64,000 nucleotides of DNA from Paenibacillus pectinilyticus (GTDB taxonomy: Bacteria; Bacillota; Bacilli; Paenibacillales; NBRC-103111), in NCBI RefSeq assembly GCF_001700435.1, contig NZ_LYPC01000016.1:124001-188000 (forward strand), read 5' to 3'. This document shows positions 23,760-31,147 of this stretch, piece after piece. Every line of letters begins with the position of its first letter. The stretch's first letter is position 1. Both the position numbers and the translations under genes were made by a program. The notes beneath the pieces were generated by a model. It saw nothing but the letters and a program-made list of their open reading frames with translations. It did no database searches and was not told the origin of the DNA.

Positions 23760-23799
23760 CTGACAAGCCCTCGCATAAGATGTACAAGACCCTTGTACA
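23760..23799 (+). promoter_or_regulatory. Promoter overlapped by an 8-bp inverted-repeat operator
   Basis: CTGACA (23760-23765), a 17-base spacer and TACAAG (23783-23788) form a candidate promoter. Overlapping its -10 is a perfect inverted repeat at 23781-23799: TGTACAAG, three bases, CTTGTACA. A repressor bound here would block RNA polymerase. The TACA/TGTA halves recall BlaI/CopY-type sites, but the regulator is unknown. Confidence 0.5.
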
Positions 23800-23812
23800 G
23801 GAGGCGGACCCT

Positions 23813-24259
23813 ATGTCCCGAGTATGGATTGTCAAACGCAAGCATCTTTACCAAATCGCAGCCGCACTTGTACTCATTTTGATAGGCTGGCTGTATATGA
23901 ATCGGGGGAGCATCGTGCCAACCTTAGCGGAGCCAACCGCAGAACGCACCATCCACATGGTAGTCGGGGAGTTCAAATCCACCACCGCAGATGGCAAAAC
24001 GATCGAAGCTTACCGCTGGGACCCAGGCTCTGTTGCCGTGAAGAAGGGTGAGCATATCAAGCTCAGCATCTATGGTGTGAACGGGGACAGCCATCCCTTT
24101 TTCATCGAGGGCATGAATATTAGCGGTGAGGTCAAAAAAGGGAAAGAAACCATTGTACATTTTACCGCCAATCAAGCAGGCACCTATCGACTTATCTGCA
24201 TGACACATACGGATATGGCCCATAATGGCCCGATGATCGGTTATATTGACGTCAACTAA
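23813..24259 (+). CDS. Membrane-anchored cupredoxin-domain protein
   Basis: A 148-residue protein with an N-terminal membrane anchor (residues 12-28, QIAAALVLILIGWLYM). An extracytoplasmic cupredoxin domain follows, resembling nitrous-oxide reductase/cytochrome oxidase subunit II C-terminal domains. Probable copper ligands are His in GDSHPFFIEG and the C-terminal set in YRLICMTHTDMAHNGPM (Cys, His, Met). It is likely a small copper redox or copper-handling protein at the outer face of the membrane. ATG 23813 has AGGAGG 8 bases upstream. It has its own operator-bearing promoter and precedes the HssRS-like genes by about 160 bases on the same strand. Confidence 0.85.
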   Translation: MSRVWIVKRKHLYQIAAALVLILIGWLYMNRGSIVPTLAEPTAERTIHMVVGEFKSTTADGKTIEAYRWDPGSVAVKKGEHIKLSIYGVNGDSHPFFIEGMNISGEVKKGKETIVHFTANQAGTYRLICMTHTDMAHNGPMIGYIDVN

Positions 24260-24416
24260 GAGGTTTAACGTACTTCTTTCCCAAAAACCAGCATGCTCCC
24301 CTCCTGTTTCATCGAGACGTCCTTACAGCGCCTTCCGATCAGGAGTAGCATTCTGGTTTTTTTTCGTTTACACTGATGCCAAGCTGTACCATTTTGTAGA
24401 TGGAAGGTGCTTCCCT

Positions 24417-25097
24417 GTGAAAACACATATCCTCGTCGCTGACGACGATCCGCATATTCGTGAGTTGCTGCGCTTCCTTTTTTCCAAAGAAGGCTACGCC
24501 GTATTTGAAGCTAATGATGGTGAACAAGCATCTAAGCTGCTCGAAACCGAACAAATCCATCTGGCGGTAGTCGATGTGATGATGCCGCTGCGTGACGGCT
24601 TGGAGCTGTGCTCCGAAATTCGAGAGCATTACGATATTCCCGTTCTTCTTTTGACAGCCAAGGGAGAAATTGAAGATAAAGAAAAAGGCTTCGCCTCCGG
24701 CACCGATGATTATATGGTGAAGCCGTTCGAGCCGAAGGAGCTGCTTTTCCGTGCTCGCGCTTTACTGCGTCGATATCAGTTGGTTTCCTCGGAAATCATA
24801 ACGCTGGGGCAGACGGTGATCAATCGCAAGAGTTATGAAGTCACGATTGCCGGCGAGACGCTCCTGCTGCCGCTTAAGGAATTTCAACTGCTCGCGCAAT
24901 TAGCGAGTCATCCGGGACGCATTTTTACCCGTGAGCAATTGATTCAGATGTTATGGGGCACCGACTACGAGGGCGATAGCCGTACCATTGATGTTCATAT
25001 TAAGCGACTACGCGAGCGGTTTTATGAGCTAACAGACGATTTTATTATTACGACGGTTAGAGGGCTTGGTTACAAGCTTGAGGTGAACGATCGGTGA
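24417..25097 (+). CDS. hssR: OmpR-family response regulator, HssR-like
   Basis: A 226-residue response regulator starting at GTG 24417 (GGAAGGTG 7 bases upstream); the longer upstream frame is not credible. The receiver domain has the acidic pair in VADDDPH, the phosphoacceptor Asp in VVDVMMPLRDG, and the lysine in DDYMVKPFE. The C-terminal winged helix ends RTIDVHIKRLRERF...VRGLGYKL. The DKEKGFASGTDDY segment and overall fit resemble HssR, the haem-responsive regulator of Staphylococcus and bacilli. Its stop overlaps the GTG of the kinase by 4 bases. The usual HssR target, the HrtAB haem exporter, is not in the window, so the haem assignment is tentative. Confidence 0.85.
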   Translation: MKTHILVADDDPHIRELLRFLFSKEGYAVFEANDGEQASKLLETEQIHLAVVDVMMPLRDGLELCSEIREHYDIPVLLLTAKGEIEDKEKGFASGTDDYMVKPFEPKELLFRARALLRRYQLVSSEIITLGQTVINRKSYEVTIAGETLLLPLKEFQLLAQLASHPGRIFTREQLIQMLWGTDYEGDSRTIDVHIKRLRERFYELTDDFIITTVRGLGYKLEVNDR

Positions 25098-26473
25098 AAA
25101 CACTTTATTTTCGCATCGTGGTTACATTTATTCTCATTGCTATGGTCAGTTCGGTACTCGCTCTCTTTCTCTCAAATTGGTACTATCAAGCGAAGTTAAG
25201 AGATCAGAATGAGGAGCAGATTTGGAAAATAACAACGGAGATTCGCACGCTTTACGAGGAAATGCCGGATGTAGAGCCTGCGACTTACTTCACCCATATT
25301 GCCAATATGGGGTTTCAACTTTATGTCGTGGACGAGCAGATGAAGGGAACTTTCTACGGGACGCCTTATAAGCATACGGTGTTTGATCCTGCGCACATTC
25401 GTCAGGTTTTGGCGGGTGGGACGTATCGCGGGATGCTGCAAGAGCGGCATTTGTTAATGGTTATTGGGTATTTTGAAGATAGCCTGCGCAACAGTATCGG
25501 CGTTCCTGTTCAAGTGCAGGGGAAGACGTATGCTCTCTTTGTTCGACCTAATTTGGAGCAGCAAATCGGTGCCGTGCGCGTCCTGATGGCCTTCCTTCTT
25601 GGCATAACTTTCGTATTCAGCATCGTGCTGATCGTGATTTTCTCCCAATTCATCGTGAAGCCTGTCAAAAGATTGCGTGAAGCCACGAAGCGCATCGTTG
25701 GCGGCAGCTATGACATGGCCATGGACGTGTCGCGGCAGGATGAGATCGGGGAGCTGGCCCGAGATTTTACGTACATGGCGCAATCGCTGAAACAGCTCGA
25801 TGAGATGCGGCAAGAATTCGTGGGCAATGTTTCCCATGAAATTCAATCTCCCCTGACATCGATTCAGGGCTTCGCTCAATCCATCTTGGATCAAGGAACC
25901 TCCGAGGAGGAGAAAGAGCGCTATCTTCATATCATTTTAGACGAAAGTAAACGATTGTCCTCACTCAGTAAGCAGCTGCTAACGCTAGCCTCGCTAGATA
26001 AAGAGAGTCATGTGATTAAACGAACGGTCTATCGATTGGACGAGCAAATCCGCCAAATCCTCATCCATACGGAATGGCAATGGTCCGAGAAAGACATCGA
26101 GATCGAACTCGATCTTCCCGAAACAGACATCTCTGCCGATCACCAATTGCTGCATCAGGTTTGGCTCAATCTCATCACGAACAGCATTAAGTATGCGCGG
26201 CATGGCGACGTGTTGCATATTGAAATTAAGCCCTCGGAATCAGCCGTCACTATCGTGGTTCGCGACACAGGGATTGGAATTTCGGAGGCCGAGCTGCCTC
26301 ATATTTTCACCCGCTTCTACAAAGCGGATCGCGCACGAAACCGCGCTAGCAGCGGCACAGGCCTCGGTTTATCCATTGTTCAGAAAATCATCGAGCTGCA
26401 CAGCGGCACCGTTCATGTCCAGAGTGAGCTTGGTGTAGGAACGACTTTTACCGTTCGATTGCCGCGATTGTAA
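25094..26473 (+). CDS. hssS: Sensor histidine kinase, HssS-like
   Basis: A 459-residue membrane kinase. It has two membrane helices (about residues 8-28 and 160-185), an extracytoplasmic sensor between them (QLYVVDEQMKGTFYGTPYKH, later YALFVRPN, both reminiscent of HssS), a HAMP linker, the phosphoacceptor His in NVSHEIQSPLTSI (near 248), and ATP-binding boxes N (NLITNSIKYA), G1 (DTGIGIS) and G2 (GTGLGLSIV). GTG 25094 overlaps the regulator's stop (GTGA). HssS senses haem-related membrane stress and phosphorylates HssR. The ligand here is inferred from similarity. Confidence 0.88.
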   Translation: MKTLYFRIVVTFILIAMVSSVLALFLSNWYYQAKLRDQNEEQIWKITTEIRTLYEEMPDVEPATYFTHIANMGFQLYVVDEQMKGTFYGTPYKHTVFDPAHIRQVLAGGTYRGMLQERHLLMVIGYFEDSLRNSIGVPVQVQGKTYALFVRPNLEQQIGAVRVLMAFLLGITFVFSIVLIVIFSQFIVKPVKRLREATKRIVGGSYDMAMDVSRQDEIGELARDFTYMAQSLKQLDEMRQEFVGNVSHEIQSPLTSIQGFAQSILDQGTSEEEKERYLHIILDESKRLSSLSKQLLTLASLDKESHVIKRTVYRLDEQIRQILIHTEWQWSEKDIEIELDLPETDISADHQLLHQVWLNLITNSIKYARHGDVLHIEIKPSESAVTIVVRDTGIGISEAELPHIFTRFYKADRARNRASSGTGLGLSIVQKIIELHSGTVHVQSELGVGTTFTVRLPRL

Positions 26474-26519
26474 TGACAAACTTGGGCGCCATAGGTTCTT
26501 GTCTCTAGTCGCTCTCCCC

Positions 26520-26552
26520 CCTCTCTGTGCATACATATAACAGAGAGAGGAG
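26520..26552 (+). promoter_or_regulatory. Hairpin overlapping the ribosome binding site of the next gene
   Basis: CTCTCTGT (26521-26528) and ACAGAGAG (26540-26547) are perfect 8-bp arms around an 11-base loop. The right arm runs into AGAGAGGAG, the only ribosome binding site for the 26566 gene, so folding could limit its translation. Confidence 0.4.
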
Positions 26553-26565
26553 TGTCGATCCCAGC

Positions 26566-26883
26566 ATGGTGTACCAGAAGCAAAGTGAAAAGCATAAACA
26601 GCAATATCCCAATGCTCGCGGCATTCGCAGAGCCTGCAGCAAAGAGCTGTACCGGACCATCAAGCGGCTCAAAATTTGGCTATCCCCCGAGCAAATTAAA
26701 GATGCCGAGACGATCTACGTGAAAAAAGTGATGCTGAATCTCCCCTTCATCGTCGATCATGGCAGTAACCGTCGGGCACTTGCCGACTGGTTTGACGAGC
26801 AGGTCGGGCCCGAGATCGCTCCAATATGGAAAGTCGAATTAGAAGTCTTGAATGACGCGTTTCGCGATGCGTTTGGCGGTTGA
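26566..26883 (+). CDS. Hypothetical basic protein, 105 residues
   Basis: I do not recognise a named family. The frame from ATG 26566 encodes a soluble, mostly helical, basic protein with a Lys/Gln/Arg-rich start (MVYQKQSEKHKQQYPNARG). A central block (CSKELYRTIKRLKIWL) and a conserved-looking C-terminal part with LPFIVDHGSNRRALADWF follow, then FRDAFGG at the end. Similar short proteins are, to my recollection, common in paenibacilli without assigned function. The ribosome binding site AGGAG is unusually far (13 bases) from ATG and partly inside a hairpin. A strong terminator follows. Confidence 0.65.
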   Translation: MVYQKQSEKHKQQYPNARGIRRACSKELYRTIKRLKIWLSPEQIKDAETIYVKKVMLNLPFIVDHGSNRRALADWFDEQVGPEIAPIWKVELEVLNDAFRDAFGG

Positions 26884-26919
26884 TGATGCAAGCCGGAGTC
26901 TGCTGAGCCACAACTACTC

Positions 26920-26956
26920 GTAAAGCCTGCCAGAGGTTGGCAGGCTTTACTTTTTA
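26920..26956 (+). terminator. Strong terminator
   Basis: GTAAAGCCTGCC and GGCAGGCTTTAC pair perfectly and are followed by TTTTT, closing the unit that ends at 26883. Confidence 0.85.
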
Positions 26957-27190
26957 GAATAGCTGCTCGCAAATCAACTGGAAAACATGCAGGTAATTCC
27001 CGAGATATTCGTCACTTTTGGAGTTTAACTGGATAACATACAGGTATTTTAGCCAACTTCCTCACATTACTCTAAACTAGCTAAAATTAACTGTACGAAT
27101 TCCATTTATTTGGAATAAAAGAGTGAAACCTGATAAATTAGCTACATAACATCCATTTACTCGATGTAATTACTGTGCCCGCCACACACG
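26957..27190. repeat. Intergenic DNA with a direct repeat
   Basis: No gene is seen. Two 23-base copies, 26976-26998 and 27027-27049, follow the pattern AACTGGA(A/T)AACAT(G/A)CAGGTA with 51 bases between starts. The rest is AT-rich without further signals. Confidence 0.55.
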
Positions 27191-27196
27191 ATAATA

Positions 27197-27227
27197 AAAG
27201 CCGCAGGGATTCTCCATCCCCGCGGCT
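27197..27227 (-). terminator. Terminator of melA
   Basis: AGCCGCAGGGAT and ATCCCCGCGGCT pair with one mismatch and lead into a TTTTATTAT run on the minus strand. The hairpin begins 7 bases past the melA stop. Confidence 0.75.
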
Positions 27228-27233
27228 CTCTTC

Positions 27234-28532
27234 TTACTTATACTCCGGCAACCATTTGCCGTGAGCCTCAATTAACTCATCGCACATCGCGACAATATCA
27301 TCCATCGACAGCTCTGCTGACGTATGCGGATCCAGCATCGCCGCGTGATAAATATGCTCACGTTTACCCGTAATCGCCGCTTCAATCGTTAACAGCTGCG
27401 TGTTGATGTTCGTGCGGTTCAACGCCGCCAACTGTGGAGGCAGATCCCCTACATACGTAGGTGTCACACCGTTGCGGTCAACCAAGCAAGGTACTTCCAC
27501 GCACGCTTCGCGCGGCAAGTTCGTGATCAAGCCTGTGTTCATGACGTTACCGCCAATTTTGAACGGCACATCCGTCTCGATCGCTTCGAAAATATACGAA
27601 GCATATTCATGCGAACGCTCATGCGTCAGATTCGCATCATTCACAAGATCCTCGCGCATTTGCTTCCAGCGGCTGATCTGATCAATACAACGACGCGGAT
27701 ACTCATCCAGTGGGATGTTGAAGCGATCCACCAGCTCTGGATAACTCCTTTTAATGAAGTACGGATGATACTCGGCATTATGCTCCGACGACTCCGTAAT
27801 GTAATGACCGAATTTCAGCATCATTTCATAGCGAACCATATCCTTGTGCTTCTCTTTTTGCTTCTCGGCAGCGCGTTTCTTGATTTCCGGATACAAGTCT
27901 ACGCCATCCTTCGTCACTTCAAGCAGCCATGCCATATGGTTAATGCCGGCAATCTTCGCTTTAACCCCTGTTTGATCGATATCCAAATGTTCAAAAAGAT
28001 GCGGCACACACACCTGCACACTGTGGCACAGACCAACCGTACGAACACCACCGTAAGTGTTCATAACATTCGTTAAGACCGCCATCGGATTCGTATAGTT
28101 GAGGAACAACGCATCTGGACATACCTCACGAATATCGGCTGCGAAATCAAGCATCACTGGAATCGTTCTCAGGTTGCGGAAAATACCGCCAATCCCAACT
28201 GTATCCGCAATCGTTTGACGTAAACCGTATTTCTTCGGAATTTCAAAATCCGTAATCGTACATGGATCATAGCCACCTACTTGGATCGCATTCACCACAT
28301 ATTTGGCACCTCTTAGCGCCTCTTTACGGTCTGTATACGCTTTAATAATGGAGGTACTTCCACTTGTTTTCTTGATGTTATTCAGCATGTTCGCTGAATC
28401 TTGCAAGCGCTCATGATCAATATCAAAGAGAGCGATTTCAAACCCTTGTAATGCTGGAGTTTGCAGGCAATCGCCGAGCACATTTTTCGCAAAAACGGTA
28501 CTTCCTGCACCTAAAAAAGTAATCTTAGACAT
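27234..28532 (-). CDS. melA: Alpha-galactosidase, glycoside hydrolase family 4
   Basis: A 432-residue cytoplasmic enzyme of family GH4, which cleaves alpha-galactosides such as melibiose by an NAD- and Mn-dependent redox mechanism. Diagnostic features are the N-terminal dinucleotide strand (MSKITFLGAGSTVFAKN), the metal-binding cysteine motif GLCHSVQ near residue 176, the GINHMAW histidine motif near 207, and FLNYTNPMAVL. ATG 28532 is chosen because GGAGGAG lies 8 bases upstream. The gene is divergent from an AraC regulator across about 150 bases containing three TATGGA half-sites, the classic layout for a sugar-induced glycosidase. No dedicated transporter is adjacent. Confidence 0.93.
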   Translation of the reverse strand: MSKITFLGAGSTVFAKNVLGDCLQTPALQGFEIALFDIDHERLQDSANMLNNIKKTSGSTSIIKAYTDRKEALRGAKYVVNAIQVGGYDPCTITDFEIPKKYGLRQTIADTVGIGGIFRNLRTIPVMLDFAADIREVCPDALFLNYTNPMAVLTNVMNTYGGVRTVGLCHSVQVCVPHLFEHLDIDQTGVKAKIAGINHMAWLLEVTKDGVDLYPEIKKRAAEKQKEKHKDMVRYEMMLKFGHYITESSEHNAEYHPYFIKRSYPELVDRFNIPLDEYPRRCIDQISRWKQMREDLVNDANLTHERSHEYASYIFEAIETDVPFKIGGNVMNTGLITNLPREACVEVPCLVDRNGVTPTYVGDLPPQLAALNRTNINTQLLTIEAAITGKREHIYHAAMLDPHTSAELSMDDIVAMCDELIEAHGKWLPEYK

Positions 28533-28590
28533 ATAAGAATCTCCTCCAAATTGCAATCTATTAGCTTATCTTTACTATAGCGCAGACACG

Positions 28591-28627
28591 TATGGAAGCA
28601 TATGGATTGAAACAACTCCAATATGGA
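28591..28627. promoter_or_regulatory. TATGGA direct repeats, candidate AraC operator
   Basis: TATGGA occurs at 28591, 28601 and 28622, that is 10 and 21 bases apart (one and two helical turns), in the melA/AraC intergenic region. Such phased direct half-sites fit binding by an AraC protein. The link to the adjacent regulator is inferred. Confidence 0.5.
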
Positions 28628-28679
28628 CATTTGTAGTTTATTAGAGTAACCTAAAAAATAAAAACAAGTCGAGGCTCCC

Positions 28680-29543
28680 ATGAATCAGGATCATAAATAT
28701 TTCACCATAAGCATCAACCCGCTTCATAGTAATCTGGACTTATCCGTCCTTTTCAGCGGTGAAGGCACACCTCATCCCCTGCACAAAATGGGCCCCGCCG
28801 TTCATGACTACTATCTCGTTCATACCGTCCTCTCGGGAACGGGTACTTTTGAAACCGGAGGGCGCACCTACACTTGCACCGCTGGCGATTCCTTTTTCAT
28901 ACATCCAGGCGAGCTCTTCACCTATATCGCGGATGCCGATAACCCTTGGCATTATATTTGGGTTGCCTTCACTGGGCGCAGTGCGGGTACTACGTTTGCA
29001 CAGATCGGCGTCTCTCCACAGCAGGCCGTCGTTTCAGGGAGCAACCCGCGTAAGATTCGACACTACTATCGCCACATTCGTTCCTGCTTCCAACAGTCGG
29101 ACTTTCCTCAGCTCGAAGAATTGGAATCCGAAGGCTGGCTGAAGCTGCTCCTGCGTGAGCTTGGGCGTGCCAACACACATCACATAACGAATAAGCCAAC
29201 CGCCGAAACAGATATCAAACGCCAAGTCGGACAGGCCATCCGTTACTTAGAGCTGCAGTACACGCAATCGGTATCCATCGATCAGTTGGCACGTAATTTG
29301 GGCTACCATCGAACCTATTTGTGTAAAATGTTCAAACAATCCACCGGCTTATCGCCGATGCAGTACCTGTTCAATATCCGCATGGAACGGGCCAAGCAGC
29401 TGCTCCAAACCGCTATGACCATCGATCAGGTCGCCTCTTCCGTCGGCTTCAATGATGCGCTCTATTTCTCGAAGCAGTTCCACAAATGGAGCGGCTCTGC
29501 GCCTTCCGTGTACCGCAAAGAACTTCGACAATTTTCCTTGTAG
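28680..29543 (+). CDS. AraC-family regulator of melA (MsmR/RafR-like)
   Basis: A 287-residue regulator. The N-terminal cupin-like sensor includes YYLVHTVLSGTGTFETGG and DSFFIHPGELFTYIAD, the pattern of AraC proteins that bind galactosides (MsmR, RafR, MelR types). The C-terminal AraC domain (about 180-285) has LGYHRTYLCKMFKQSTGLSP and VGFNDALYFSKQFHKWSG. GAGG precedes the ATG closely. It is divergent from melA and most likely activates it in the presence of an alpha-galactoside; this rests on layout and family, not on a defined ligand. Confidence 0.9.
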   Translation: MNQDHKYFTISINPLHSNLDLSVLFSGEGTPHPLHKMGPAVHDYYLVHTVLSGTGTFETGGRTYTCTAGDSFFIHPGELFTYIADADNPWHYIWVAFTGRSAGTTFAQIGVSPQQAVVSGSNPRKIRHYYRHIRSCFQQSDFPQLEELESEGWLKLLLRELGRANTHHITNKPTAETDIKRQVGQAIRYLELQYTQSVSIDQLARNLGYHRTYLCKMFKQSTGLSPMQYLFNIRMERAKQLLQTAMTIDQVASSVGFNDALYFSKQFHKWSGSAPSVYRKELRQFSL

Positions 29544-29633
29544 TACAACCTGGAAAAGTATACACTTTTCTAGGAATGATCCTTTTCCTTCGTGCTCAAC
29601 AAATGGAATAAACTATGGGGAGGCAACACAACG

Positions 29634-29948
29634 ATGGCACACGCAGCCGAAATTGAAAGAGTAAAAACTTTGCTCCGCCACGCGAAGCAATTATCTGGTG
29701 ATAGCATCCAAGCGAATGAAAGAATTAAGAGCTTAAGCACTAGACTTGAGGCGCTCCAACAACTCCAAGGAGAGAACACATCCCCAGTCGAGCAAGAAAT
29801 TGCCGCTTCGGAAGAAGCTAGTGTTGAGGCCGATCCAGCTGAGGAGCAGGCAGGTGAGCAGCCTGACGAACAAGCTGGGGAACAAGCTGAGGAGCAGGCT
29901 GCTGAGGAAACTGCAGCGCAGGCCGAACCCGATCAACTCGACTCGTAA
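29634..29948 (+). CDS. Hypothetical protein with coiled-coil start and Glu/Ala/Gln-rich tail
   Basis: A 104-residue protein. The first 45 residues (HAAEIERVKTLLRHAKQL and onward) look like an amphipathic helix or short coiled coil. From about residue 50 it becomes an acidic low-complexity tail with repeats such as EEQAGEQ and DEQAGEQAEEQAAEE. GGGGAGG lies 10 bases before ATG 29634, supporting translation. I do not recognise a family. The repeat tail may vary in length between strains. Confidence 0.65.
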   Translation: MAHAAEIERVKTLLRHAKQLSGDSIQANERIKSLSTRLEALQQLQGENTSPVEQEIAASEEASVEADPAEEQAGEQPDEQAGEQAEEQAAEETAAQAEPDQLDS

Positions 29949-29984
29949 TTAACGGTTAAGATACACTTACCTACCGATACTCGA

Positions 29985-30016
29985 AAAGGCTGCCAGTTGC
30001 TGGCAGCCTTCTTTCT
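29985..30016. terminator. Bidirectional terminator
   Basis: AAGGCTGCCA, a 5-base loop and TGGCAGCCTT form a perfect stem with a T-rich tail to the right. It lies between convergent genes ending at 29948 and 30031. Confidence 0.8.
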
Positions 30017-30030
30017 CATGGATCCAATGA

Positions 30031-31011
30031 TTACCGCTTGGCTATGGCTAATATTTCATCTGCAACAAGATCAGGGCGATATTGATGAATATAATGCTCG
30101 GTATCCTTGACCACCACTTGCTTCGCTTGTAAGGACCAAGAAGTAAATTCCGCTTCGTATTTGTTCCAGACGTCATTGCTAGCTCCCGTAGCTCCCAAGT
30201 AATCGGATGTCAGCACGGTAAGCGGAAAAGGGAAGGGCTTTTTATCATCCAAAACGACCTTCGCATTAGTCCGGGAAAGACGCAGTTCGTCAGCCATATT
30301 GGCATTTTCAAGCTTAAGTAACGTGGCTTTCAGGTCAACCTCCTTGCGTTCATCGGGCACGAATTTCAAGTTATTGCGAATGGAGCGTGAACTTTCGATA
30401 ACACTATCAAAGTGAAAGAGCATCCGAAAAACGCCAGTATTTATGAGCAAACTTTTGATAAACCCGCCATATGCTGGATACTCCGTATCGTTATAGTAAA
30501 ATTCGGGACTTCCTCCATCCACCATGACGATGCCCTTTACCTCATCTGGGTATTTCTGTGCAAACCTGAGTGTTTCTAAGGAACCGAGCGAATGTCCGAC
30601 AAACAGGTAAGGCGGCTTTTGACCGGATAGCTGCAGCACTTCGTGTATTTCGTTGGTTATCGTATCGATGTCACGTTTCTTGTCCGTCGTATCACTGTAC
30701 CCATAGCCGAACCGATCGTAAACAGCGTATTTCACATACGGTGCAAGCTTGTCATATAACGGTGAAAAATCAACATAGGGATTGGCGGTGCCCAAACCGG
30801 AAGCGAATACAACGGTCACATCCCCTTGACCACCGGTATATATATGCATATTTTTCCCATCTACTTTGTATAGTTTACCGCTAGGGGTATAGGCTTTCAG
30901 ATCCTTCCGGAGGCTTACCTGTTCATATAACGCTCCTGATCCCAGAAGAACAAGAATAACAGCCAACGCGATAACAACCATCTTCCTTAATCTTTTCAGC
31001 CACTTTTTCAT
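30031..31011 (-). CDS. Alpha/beta hydrolase, membrane-anchored
   Basis: A 326-residue protein. An N-terminal basic anchor (MKKWLKRLRKMVVIALAVILVLL) precedes an extracytoplasmic alpha/beta-hydrolase domain. The nucleophile elbow is LFVGHSLGSLETL (Ser near residue 135). The acid Asp is probably in VLTSDYLG and the His in DTEHYIHQYRP. ATG 31011 follows AAGGAG at 9 bases. It lies downstream of the RR-HK pair but has its own promoter carrying the same CTTAA direct repeat as that operon's promoter, so it is probably a target of that system. The substrate is unknown; an esterase or peptidase role is possible. Confidence 0.87.
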   Translation of the reverse strand: MKKWLKRLRKMVVIALAVILVLLGSGALYEQVSLRKDLKAYTPSGKLYKVDGKNMHIYTGGQGDVTVVFASGLGTANPYVDFSPLYDKLAPYVKYAVYDRFGYGYSDTTDKKRDIDTITNEIHEVLQLSGQKPPYLFVGHSLGSLETLRFAQKYPDEVKGIVMVDGGSPEFYYNDTEYPAYGGFIKSLLINTGVFRMLFHFDSVIESSRSIRNNLKFVPDERKEVDLKATLLKLENANMADELRLSRTNAKVVLDDKKPFPFPLTVLTSDYLGATGASNDVWNKYEAEFTSWSLQAKQVVVKDTEHYIHQYRPDLVADEILAIAKR

Positions 31012-31036
31012 CTGCCCACTCTCCTTGTATGCCCTC

Positions 31037-31090
31037 ATTATAAATGCGCAATCTTACATGAGAGAAAACGGCACCTTAATTCCAGCTTAA
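31037..31090 (-). promoter_or_regulatory. Response-regulator-type promoter of the hydrolase
   Basis: On the minus strand TTAAG, 6 bases, TTAAG (31090-31075), then 32 bases, then TATAAT (31042-31037). There is no good -35 box, which suggests activator dependence. The direct repeat, spacer length and distance to the -10 are the same as at the response-regulator operon promoter (33678-33731). Confidence 0.65.
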
Positions 31091-31147
31091 TTAGTTATTA
31101 AGATCTGTAATTAACGGAGAGCATCTATGATACCTATTCAGCATCTA

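Noticed and set aside
24246..24416. 57-residue N-terminal extension of the HssR-like regulator
   Set aside because: No homologous receiver starts so early; GTG 24417 has a good ribosome binding site directly before the conserved receiver start.
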